From Acidobacteriota bacterium (GTDB taxonomy: Bacteria > Acidobacteriota > Terriglobia > Terriglobales > Acidobacteriaceae): a DNA stretch of 5,442 nucleotides. The notes below the pieces were generated by a model, which was not told where the DNA came from, ran no database searches, and saw only the letters and a list, made by a program, of their open reading frames with translations. A program made the translations under genes and the position numbers. This document shows, piece after piece, positions 1-5,442 of this stretch (position 1 is its first letter; every line of letters begins with the position of its first letter). The stretch lies in the NCBI GenBank assembly GCA_021778815.1, contig JAJYBW010000248.1:1-5442 (forward strand). Reading direction: 5' to 3'.

Positions 1-578
1 GCGGCGAGGAACATTACAACCTGATCTCTGCGCTGCATAAGTCGATTCGCAACAGCGATCCGGATGCGGCGCTCTACTGGCTGGCGCGCATGCTGCGCAG
101 CGGCGAAGACCCGATGTACCTGGCGCGCCGACTGGTGCGCATGGCGTCGGAAGACATTGGACTGGCCGCACCGGAGGCGTTGAACCTGACACTTTCCGCG
201 CGCGATTCGATGGATTTTTTAGGCAGTCCAGAGGGAGATCTGGCGCTGGCGCAAGCCGTTGTCTACCTGGCGCTCGCACCCAAGTCGAACGCGCTGTATA
301 CGGCGTACGGAGCAGTCACGCGCGATGTGGAACAAACGCGCGCCGAGCCGGTGCCGTTGCACCTGCGCAACGCGCCCACGCGGCTGATGGAATCGCTCGA
401 CTATGGCAAGGGCTATCGTTATGCGCACGATGAAGAAGGCGCGGTATCCGATATGGATTGCCTTCCGCCCGGATTGATCGGCCGCAAATATTATCAGCCG
501 ACCGATCGCGGCCGCGAGAAAATGCTGCAACACCGCCTGGAAGAAATCGAGCAGCTGCGAAAGAAGAATCGCAAATAG
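1..578 (+). CDS. rarA: Replication-associated recombination protein A (RarA/MgsA), C-terminal part, 5' truncated by window edge
   Basis: The frame is open from base 3 and ends at TAG 576-578, giving 191 visible residues, roughly the last two fifths of a protein that is about 440 residues in the family. RarA (MgsA; eukaryotic relative WRNIP1) is a cytosolic AAA+ ATPase of the clamp-loader clade that acts at stalled replication forks. The Walker A and B core lies before the window. What is visible is the helical C-terminal tetramerisation region, with highly conserved stretches: GEEHYNLISALHKSIR at the start, DPDAALYWLARML, RRLVRMASEDIGLA, LGSPEGDLALAQAVVYLA, APKSNA, PLHLRNAPT, GYRYAHD and YYQPTDRG near the end. 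The tail is charged and probably coiled (LEEIEQLRKKNRK). An ATG at 90 lies inside the conserved region and is not the real start. The gene is convergent with the minus-strand cluster, so it is not part of that operon. The family call is secure from motif density; the fork role comes from family knowledge. Confidence 0.95.
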   Translation, partial: GEEHYNLISALHKSIRNSDPDAALYWLARMLRSGEDPMYLARRLVRMASEDIGLAAPEALNLTLSARDSMDFLGSPEGDLALAQAVVYLALAPKSNALYTAYGAVTRDVEQTRAEPVPLHLRNAPTRLMESLDYGKGYRYAHDEEGAVSDMDCLPPGLIGRKYYQPTDRGREKMLQHRLEEIEQLRKKNRK

Positions 579-683
579 AGTTGTGGAGTGCCTCCGAACG
601 GAGCCAGGACCAGTGGGTGGCCATGCTAACCAAGTCAGGGAGGGATAGGACGAAGCCCGCGCTACGGTAAGTGCTGAAATGCT
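579..683. other. Convergent intergenic spacer between rarA and the dsbD-like gene
   Basis: This 105-nt spacer separates two converging genes, so transcripts from both sides should end in or near it. I see no classical intrinsic terminator: there is no strong GC stem followed by a T-run on either strand. The only structure is GGAG (585-588), CTCC (592-595), GGAG (600-603), where the middle arm can pair with either flank to form weak 4-bp hairpins. The stretch 647-666, on the minus strand CGTAGCGCGGGCTTCGTCCT, looks like a dispersed intergenic repeat unit, but only one copy is in the window. Short open frames crossing the spacer have no start signal or recognisable product. Confidence 0.6.
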
Positions 684-2810
684 TTAACGCTTGTGCTGCA
701 CATTCTTTAGCGCATCCATCACAATTCCCGTCGTCAGCACTTCCGGTAACAGCATGGGTGCGGATTGCGATCCACCGGAATAGAGCGCATACGTCGGGAC
801 TCCACTGCGCCCGAGCTGCGCGAGCGCTGCGGTGATGGTGTCATCGTGATTTGTCCAGTCGGCGCGCATCATGACCACGCCGCTTTTGCGGAAGGCTTCT
901 TCCACATCCGGCCGATCGAGCACCACGCGCTCATTCACCTGACAACTGAGACACCAGGCCGCGGAGAAATCGACAAACACCGGCTTGCCTTGGGCGCGAT
1001 AGAAGGCCACTCGTCGTGCACTAAACGGCTGCCATACATCTGCGCTGCTGAAAACCTCACCCCGTGCGATTGTTCTTTTCCCCAAATGTCTAGCCGCGTA
1101 CACGGGAAGTGCAATCGCCGAAGCCAGTAACACGATGGCCGCCACTGTCGACAGACGTTTCGCCGGCCAACGATCCAGCACCCATCCGGCAATCGCAGTC
1201 AGCAGCATCCCGCCAAGCAAAGATGCAACTCCATTACTGCCGGCGACCTGAGCAAACACCCACACCATCCAGATGACCGCGAGAAAGATCGGGATAGAGA
1301 CGGCTTGCTTCAGAGATTCCATCCACGCGCCCGGCTTGGGCAGCAGGCGTATCCACGCGGGCTGAAGCGTCAGCAACACGTAGGGCGCAGCCAGTCCCAG
1401 GGCGATCAGGGTGAACACCGCAAACGTAATCAGGGCGCTCTGCGAAAGCGCAAAACCGATCGCCGCTCCCATGAATGGCGCGGTACATGGCGTGGCAACC
1501 ACGGTTGCCAGCACTCCGGTAAAAAAGCTGCCAGAGTAGCCGCCCTTCTGCGCGAGTTCTCCGCCGACGCTGGTAACGGACAAGCCAATTTCAAACTGGC
1601 CCGCCAGGCTGAGTCCAAGAAAGAAAAATAACAGCGCCATGCAGGCGACAAAGTAGGGCGATTGAAATTGAAATCCCCAGCCAAGATGATGACCGCCGGC
1701 GCGCAACAGCAACAGCAACGCCACAATCGCCCAAAAGGAAACAAGAATTCCCATCGCGTACATGACGCCGTGGGCGCGCATCCGCTGGCGCTCCTGGCCG
1801 GACGATTGCACCAGCGCCAGCCCCTTGATGAACAGCACCGGAAACACGCATGGCATCAGGTTCAGAATCAGTCCGCCAAGAAACGCTAGCCCCAGGATGC
1901 GCAGCAGGCCGCCAGTTCGGTGTGCGGGGGTGAAGCTCCCCGTAGAATATCCCGTCGTGATGGGCGAAGTGAATTGGTACGACGTGCCGTCAGGAAATTT
2001 CAGCAGTCCATGCATCTGCGCCGGCACCTGCTGCAACCCCTGCGCTTTTTCAACCGTGATCCACACGCCATCGGGTTGCGGCCGCACGGGCTGCGGGGCT
2101 GCATTGGCGATCAGATTCGCGTCATACGGATACAATTCCGCACTTGCCGCGCTCTTCCCGGTAACGCGAATGACAAACGCCGTCTTCGTCTGCTGTACCT
2201 GAACGAACACATGCACCGGCAATGCTCGCGGCAAAGCCCTCTCCGCAGCGATGAATAGCGGCTCCGTAGCTGGATCGTTCGCGCCCGGTTGCGCGGTGAC
2301 CGGAACCGTCTGCTCGACCTCCGCTTTGCCGGGAATACAAACATTGCTGCACACCAGAAAATGCACCTGCCCGCGAAGAATTGCGTTGGTCCCGGCGTGA
2401 AGGCTGGCATCGGCGCGCATGGGTATCGGCAGCAAAACCTCATGCTGATACCCGAAATCCATGAGCGGTCCCAGCGGCAACCGCGCCGGCGCAGGAAATT
2501 GCAGATCGCCCGCGATGATTCCCGCAGGCAACTGCCAATCCACGCGCGGCGGCTCCCCTGCATCGCCGGCGTTGATCCAGTAAATGTGCCAGCCCGGGTC
2601 CAGTACAAAATGGAGGCCGGCGAGAAAATCATGGTTCGGCGCAATGCTGGCGGTTTCCGTCACCAGTTCCACAGTCAAATGCGAGGCTCGCACCGGCACA
2701 GCCAAGCCGCGGCCAGACAGGAAAAGCAAACACGCAAGCGCCGCCATCAGGACAAGCGGTCTACGGCGCAGGCGCGTCCCTTCCCTCTTCACCCGCGGAC
2801 TGGGACGCAT
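684..2810 (-). CDS. ScsB/DsbD-like thiol:disulfide interchange protein (periplasmic sensor domain, 8-TM DsbD domain, C-terminal thioredoxin domain)
   Basis: This 708-residue inner-membrane protein would carry electrons from cytoplasmic thioredoxin across the membrane to periplasmic thiol partners. Residues 1-42 are a signal peptide (RLRRR, then a hydrophobic run). Residues 43-290 form a periplasmic region with the cysteine pair FLVCSNVCIPG (Cys154, Cys158; CX3C), followed by a second beta-rich segment, as in ScsB-type proteins rather than classical DsbD. Residues 302-571 hold about eight membrane segments with the two redox cysteines in NLMPCVFP (Cys321) and ATPCTAPF (Cys442). Residues 600-708 are a thioredoxin fold with AAWCLSC (Cys620, Cys623) and a cis-proline in GVPTY (Pro672). 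All six expected redox cysteines are present. The start is ATG 2810-2808, 2 nt after the stop of the CoA-binding gene, with GGGTGG 10 nt upstream and the signal peptide right behind it. The frame stays open to 3059, but that part overlaps the preceding gene and encodes low-complexity, non-conserved sequence. It is last in the cluster. ScsC/ScsD or other partners are not visible, so the substrate is unknown. Confidence 0.92.
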   Translation of the reverse strand: MRPSPRVKREGTRLRRRPLVLMAALACLLFLSGRGLAVPVRASHLTVELVTETASIAPNHDFLAGLHFVLDPGWHIYWINAGDAGEPPRVDWQLPAGIIAGDLQFPAPARLPLGPLMDFGYQHEVLLPIPMRADASLHAGTNAILRGQVHFLVCSNVCIPGKAEVEQTVPVTAQPGANDPATEPLFIAAERALPRALPVHVFVQVQQTKTAFVIRVTGKSAASAELYPYDANLIANAAPQPVRPQPDGVWITVEKAQGLQQVPAQMHGLLKFPDGTSYQFTSPITTGYSTGSFTPAHRTGGLLRILGLAFLGGLILNLMPCVFPVLFIKGLALVQSSGQERQRMRAHGVMYAMGILVSFWAIVALLLLLRAGGHHLGWGFQFQSPYFVACMALLFFFLGLSLAGQFEIGLSVTSVGGELAQKGGYSGSFFTGVLATVVATPCTAPFMGAAIGFALSQSALITFAVFTLIALGLAAPYVLLTLQPAWIRLLPKPGAWMESLKQAVSIPIFLAVIWMVWVFAQVAGSNGVASLLGGMLLTAIAGWVLDRWPAKRLSTVAAIVLLASAIALPVYAARHLGKRTIARGEVFSSADVWQPFSARRVAFYRAQGKPVFVDFSAAWCLSCQVNERVVLDRPDVEEAFRKSGVVMMRADWTNHDDTITAALAQLGRSGVPTYALYSGGSQSAPMLLPEVLTTGIVMDALKNVQHKR

Positions 2811-2812
2811 TT

Positions 2813-3232
2813 TCAACGCCCACCCTTTTCCGCAGTCCAGAGAAGATGTTCCTTGTACATGCATCGATCTGCCACCACTTTGATGCCGCTGGCTTCGGCG
2901 TGCGCGATCGCTTCCGGATGCATGACGCCTTCCTGCAGCCATAAATACTTGGCTCCGATCGCGATCGTTTCCTCCACGATCTTCGGCACAAATTCCGATG
3001 CCCGAAACACGTCGACTACGTCGACGGGAAAAGGAATTTCCGCCAGCGTCGGATAGCAATCTTCGCCCAACACGCTGGTCAACATCGGGTTGACCGGGAC
3101 AATGCGATACCCGCGCCGCTGCATCTGTGCCGCAACGCCATGACTGGCGCGCTCCGGCTTGTCGGAGATACCGACGACGGCAATGACCTTGCTTTTTTCT
3201 AGAATTTCATCGATCACTTCAGGTTCGTTCAA
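2813..3232 (-). CDS. YccU-type small CoA-binding protein (CoA_binding_2 family)
   Basis: A 139-residue single-domain Rossmann-fold protein of the family that resembles the CoA-binding domain of succinyl-CoA synthetase and acyl-CoA synthetases. Ligand binding is family knowledge; the physiological role is unknown. Visible motifs are IAVVGISDKPERASHG (residues 17-32, nucleotide-binding turn), GYRIVPVNP (to residue 49), YLWLQEGV (about 96-103) and the signature DRCMYKEH (122-129). Length matches the family's usual size, about 135-145 residues. I chose the TTG at 3232-3230 because it follows CTGGAGG with a 5-nt spacer and gives MNEPEVIDEILEKSK, the typical N-terminus. The frame can extend to another TTG at 3286, adding 18 residues and overlapping the end of prfB by 17 nt, but that extension lacks a comparable ribosome site and does not look conserved. 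It sits 37 nt after prfB and 2 nt before the dsbD-like gene, so is probably co-transcribed with both. The family is sure, the start likely. Confidence 0.9.
   Translation of the reverse strand: MNEPEVIDEILEKSKVIAVVGISDKPERASHGVAAQMQRRGYRIVPVNPMLTSVLGEDCYPTLAEIPFPVDVVDVFRASEFVPKIVEETIAIGAKYLWLQEGVMHPEAIAHAEASGIKVVADRCMYKEHLLWTAEKGGR
2819..2827 (-). promoter_or_regulatory. Ribosome binding site of the dsbD-like gene
   Basis: The minus strand reads AAGGGTGGG, 8 nt before the ATG at 2810. It lies in the last codons of the CoA-binding gene, whose TGA (2815-2813) is only 2 nt from the ATG. It is a moderate Shine-Dalgarno match, and translational coupling to the upstream gene probably helps. It supports 2810 over any start farther upstream in the same open frame. 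Confidence 0.6.
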
Positions 3233-3237
3233 AATTG

Positions 3238-3244
3238 CCTCCAG
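3238..3244 (-). promoter_or_regulatory. Strong Shine-Dalgarno that decides the TTG start of the CoA-binding gene
   Basis: The minus strand reads CTGGAGG followed by CAATT and then TTG at 3232. The GGAGG core and the 5-nt spacing are close to ideal, which compensates for the weak initiation codon. It lies in the 37-nt gap between the prfB stop (3272-3270) and this start, so it is not constrained by coding of prfB. Confidence 0.75.
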
Positions 3245-3269
3245 ATTTCTGTTCGCAATAGGTGAGTCC

Positions 3270-4398
3270 CTAGTCCAAATCCTCAACCGGCCCCGCGGGA
3301 TAATTGCCTTCCCGCCGCAGCCGCAAAAATCCTCGAATAAACATGTCCAGATCGCCGTTCAGCACGCGATCGACATCGCCGGTCTCCACGCGCGTGCGCA
3401 GGTCCTTCACCATGCGATACGGCTGCATGACGTAGGAGCGAATCTGGGAGCCGAAATTAATCTCCAGCTTTGCATCTTCAATTTTGCGGGTGATGGCGCG
3501 CTGCTTTTCCAACTCATATTCATACAATCGCGAGCGCAACATCTTCATCGCCTTCTCGCGATTTTTATGCTGCGATCGTTCATTCTGGCAGGAGACGACA
3601 ATGCCCGTCGATAGATGCGTCATTCGCACTGCCGAGTCCGTCGTGTTGACGTGCTGACCGCCTTTGCCGCCAGAGCGATAGGTGTCGATGCGCAAATCTT
3701 CCGGCTTGATTTCGATTTCAATCGAGTCATCAATTTCTGGCGAAACAAATACGCTGGCAAAAGAAGTATGGCGGCGCTTCGCAGAGTCAAACGGAGAAAT
3801 GCGCACAAGGCGATGCACGCCCGTTTCACCGGAAAGCAGTCCATAGGCGTAGTCACCACTGATCGTGAAGGTCGCGGATTTAATGCCCGCCTCATCACCT
3901 GACTGATAGTCGTTGATCTCCGTTTTGAAACCTTGCTGCTCCGCCCAGCGTAGATACATGCGCATCAGCATCTCCGCCCAGTCCTGCGATTCGGTGCCGC
4001 CCGCGCCAGGATGAACGGTGACGATCGCGTTCAGAGGATCGGTCTCTTCCGACAACATGGTGCGCGATTCCAGCGCTTCGGAAAATGTACGCAGGCCTTC
4101 AATCTCTCGCACCAGGTCGGGCTCAACCTGCTCGCCTTCACGAGCCAGTTCGAAATAGGCCGCAATATCGTCTCTGCGGCGGCGCAGTTCCGTATCGTCC
4201 GCTAACAAGGATTCCAGCCGCTTGCGCTCGCGCATCAATGGCTGCGAAACCGCAGGATTGGCCCAGACGGCGGGGTCAGCTACTTTTTGTTCGATGGAGG
4301 CGAGTTCTCTGCGCAGGCGTTCCGCGTCAAAGATACTCCTGCAGATCGCGAACTTTTTGCTCTACGGGATTGTAGGCAAACTCTAAGTCATTGAGCAT
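3270..4398 (-). CDS. prfB: Peptide chain release factor 2 (RF2), expressed by programmed +1 frameshift
   Basis: RF2 is the cytosolic class I release factor that reads UGA and UAA and triggers peptide release on the ribosome. The gene is in two frames: ATG 4398 through codon 23 (CTT, 4332-4330), then an in-frame TGA at 4329-4327; after a +1 slip, reading resumes at GAC (4328-4326) and continues to TAG 3272-3270. The product is 375 residues, close to the usual 365-370. Key motifs are the stop-codon-reading SPF (residues 201-203, in VRISPFDS) and the catalytic GGQ (246-248, in RSGGKGGQHVN), with Ser at the residue four before GGQ, where E. coli K-12 has Thr246. HPGAGGTESQDWA (about 129-141) is also typical. 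SPF identifies RF2 and not RF1 (which has PxT). An annotation starting at the ATG at 4238 would lose 53 residues. The ATG is 6 nt after the lnt stop with no good Shine-Dalgarno, which suggests translational coupling. Expression is expected to be self-limiting, since ample RF2 terminates at codon 24. Confidence 0.96.
4326..4340 (-). promoter_or_regulatory. prfB programmed +1 frameshift (recoding) site
   Basis: The minus strand reads AGGAG TAT CTT TGA C. The internal Shine-Dalgarno-like AGGAG (4340-4336) is 3 nt before the slippery CTT (4332-4330), which is followed by the poor-context stop TGA C (4329-4326). E. coli has AGGGGG TAT CTT TGA C, so layout and spacing are the same. Known mechanism: when RF2 is scarce the ribosome pauses at UGA, the P-site tRNA slips from CUU to UUU, and reading continues at GAC. 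The leader before the slip is 23 codons. Confidence 0.96.
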
Positions 4399-4404
4399 GG
4401 CGGA

Positions 4405-5442
4405 TCAGTCTTGGAAGTAGATTTTGGTTCGTGGTCGATAGTTATTTTGAACGGCCCCATCGACGGCAAGAACTATTGCGATTATGGCACATAGCCACGC
4501 CAGCCAGTCGCCGTGGCGAGTATAAAACGTATCTCGCGACACGTAATTGAAGTGCGCCGCAAGCGAAGTTTCCTGATGACGCGGCGAACTCTGCACCACC
4601 TGCCCACGCGGGTCGATCACAGCTGTCACGCCGCTGTTGGTATCCACTAATAGCCAGCGGTCGTTTTCTATGGCGCGCATTCGGCTCATGTTCAGGTGCT
4701 GCCACGGCGCGCTGGTGTCGCCGTACCATCCATCATCGGATATGTTGACGAGTACGTCGGCGCCAAGTTTTACAAACTGGCGCACCTCATCGGCAAAAAT
4801 CGACTCGTAGCAGATAAAGACACCGTAGCGATGTCCGTCGGCTGCAAATATCACACGTTGCTTGCCGGGCGTCATGTGCCCCACCTGGTCGGTCAGCGAT
4901 CCTGCGAACGACAGCAATTCCGGGAACGGCGTGTACTCCCCAAACGGAACCAGGTGCATTTTGTCGTAGCGCCCGACGAAGGTTCCATCGGGCGCAACAA
5001 AGGACGCCGAGTTGTACATGGGCGGGCGAGATTGCCCGGCTTCATGATCGACCGCGATATCGCCGACAATCATGGGTGCGTGCGCATCCTCCGCCAGAGC
5101 CGAAATCCAATGGCGAAACCTCGCATCTCCGTCTTCAAATGGCGCCGGCGACTCCGGCCAGACAATCACATGGATCGAAGGCCGTGGAGGTTTGAGGTCC
5201 GGTTGCATCTCTGCCTTTCCCAGCAGCGGAAGGCCAGAATAATAGGGATTGCAAGTCTTTTCGCTGAGGGCGGCAAAATGCTGCATCTGCTTGTCAAACT
5301 CGTCGCCCCCCCATAAGACTCCCCCGACATTCAGGTTAGGCTGCAACAACATCGCGGTGGCGTCGGTGGTTTCCTGCGGAACATGCAGGGAATATCCCTT
5401 CCACAGTCCTGCCACCAGCAGGATCGCAAACAGCGGCGGAAT
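4405..5442 (-). CDS. lnt: Apolipoprotein N-acyltransferase (Lnt), C-terminal part, 5' truncated by window edge
   Basis: Lnt is the inner-membrane enzyme that N-acylates the diacylglyceryl-cysteine of lipoproteins using phospholipid as donor, the last step of lipoprotein maturation in Gram-negative bacteria. The frame is open to the right edge and ends at TGA 4407-4405, giving 345 visible residues. The N-terminal multi-helix membrane domain, about the first 200 residues in the family, is mostly outside; the first visible residues are its hydrophobic end (PPLFAILL). The periplasmic nitrilase domain follows, with its Glu-Lys-Cys triad in VWPESPAPF (Glu codon 5154-5152), GRYDKMHLVPFGEY (Lys codon 4962-4960) and FICYES (Cys codon 4812-4810). 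The second glutamates in GEY and CYES, at positions matching E. coli Glu343 and Glu389, are also present. NISDDGWYG and a final membrane helix (WLAWLCAIIAIVLAV) complete the pattern. A GTG at 5415 is internal and not the start. It leads the visible cluster, with prfB 6 nt downstream. Confidence 0.96.
   Translation of the reverse strand: MPPLFAILLVAGLWKGYSLHVPQETTDATAMLLQPNLNVGGVLWGGDEFDKQMQHFAALSEKTCNPYYSGLPLLGKAEMQPDLKPPRPSIHVIVWPESPAPFEDGDARFRHWISALAEDAHAPMIVGDIAVDHEAGQSRPPMYNSASFVAPDGTFVGRYDKMHLVPFGEYTPFPELLSFAGSLTDQVGHMTPGKQRVIFAADGHRYGVFICYESIFADEVRQFVKLGADVLVNISDDGWYGDTSAPWQHLNMSRMRAIENDRWLLVDTNSGVTAVIDPRGQVVQSSPRHQETSLAAHFNYVSRDTFYTRHGDWLAWLCAIIAIVLAVDGAVQNNYRPRTKIYFQD

Noticed and set aside
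1703..1719. CAACAG simple repeat
   Set aside because: It encodes a leucine run (LLLLL) in the second membrane helix of the dsbD-like protein; codon-level repetition explains it.
2904..2967. GCGATCGC (2904-2911) and the 12-bp palindrome CGATCGCGATCG (2956-2967), reminiscent of HIP1
   Set aside because: Both lie in the coding sequence of the CoA-binding gene, only one true octamer is present, and chance in GC-rich codons explains them.
3009..3026. Tandem ACGTCGACT / ACGTCGACG
   Set aside because: It encodes the repeated VDVVDV strand of the CoA-binding protein; no sign of a regulatory repeat.
2289..3056. 255-residue plus-strand open frame opposite the dsbD-like gene and the CoA-binding gene
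   Set aside because: It is antisense to two clearly conserved genes, is rich in Arg/His/Gln as expected for a GC-rich shadow frame, and has no recognisable domain.
2811..3059. Open frame extending the dsbD-like protein 83 residues upstream to an ATG at 3059
   Set aside because: It lies wholly over the well-conserved CoA-binding gene, encodes Arg/Ser/Gly-rich sequence typical of an out-of-frame reading, and would put the signal peptide inside the protein.
4327..4329. prfB as a pseudogene because of the in-frame TGA
   Set aside because: The TGA sits in a full recoding site with AGGAG and CTT at the correct spacing, and all RF2 motifs downstream are intact.
4696..5316. 206-residue plus-strand open frame opposite lnt
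   Set aside because: It lies antisense to the conserved catalytic core of Lnt, with no domain or ribosome site of its own.
1..5442. Search for CRISPR arrays, IS elements, tRNA or defence genes
   Set aside because: No regular repeats with spacers, transposase-like proteins, terminal inverted repeats or tRNA-like folds were seen; nearly every base is accounted for by five housekeeping-type genes.

Overview
The window is an ordinary, gene-dense stretch of a moderately GC-rich Gram-negative bacterial chromosome. Lnt and a periplasm-facing DsbD/ScsB-type protein imply an outer membrane and a periplasmic thiol system. My best guess from protein character and codon use is an acidobacterial-type soil bacterium; this is inference, since no rRNA or other strong taxonomic marker is present. 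I see no mobile element, CRISPR array, tRNA, prophage or clear horizontally acquired gene.

Layout: bases 1-578 (+ strand) hold the C-terminal part of rarA (mgsA), the replication-associated recombination ATPase; its AAA+ ATPase core lies before the window. Bases 579-683 are a short convergent intergenic spacer. From 684 to the right edge everything is on the - strand as one tight cluster, in transcription order: lnt (apolipoprotein N-acyltransferase, 5' end cut off by the window edge), prfB (peptide chain release factor 2), a small YccU-type CoA-binding protein, and a large ScsB/DsbD-like transmembrane thiol:disulfide reductase. The gaps are 6, 37 and 2 nt, so the four genes are probably co-transcribed from a promoter upstream of lnt, outside the window.

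The most informative point is prfB. Its reading frame is split after codon 23 by an in-frame TGA, inside a textbook programmed +1 frameshift site (AGGAG, TAT, CTT TGA C). The full gene therefore runs 4398 to 3270, giving a 375-residue RF2, and not just from the first ATG of the long frame at 4238. Two further start sites needed correction. The CoA-binding protein most likely starts at a TTG at 3232 behind a strong GGAGG, and the dsbD-like gene starts at 2810, although its frame stays open far upstream through the preceding gene.

Working together: Lnt and the DsbD-like protein both serve the cell envelope (lipoprotein acylation; delivery of reducing power to the periplasm), while prfB is a translation factor that controls its own level. 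If the cluster is one transcript, the prfB frameshift could also affect expression of the two genes downstream through polarity. I found no convincing undescribed system here; the findings are modest.
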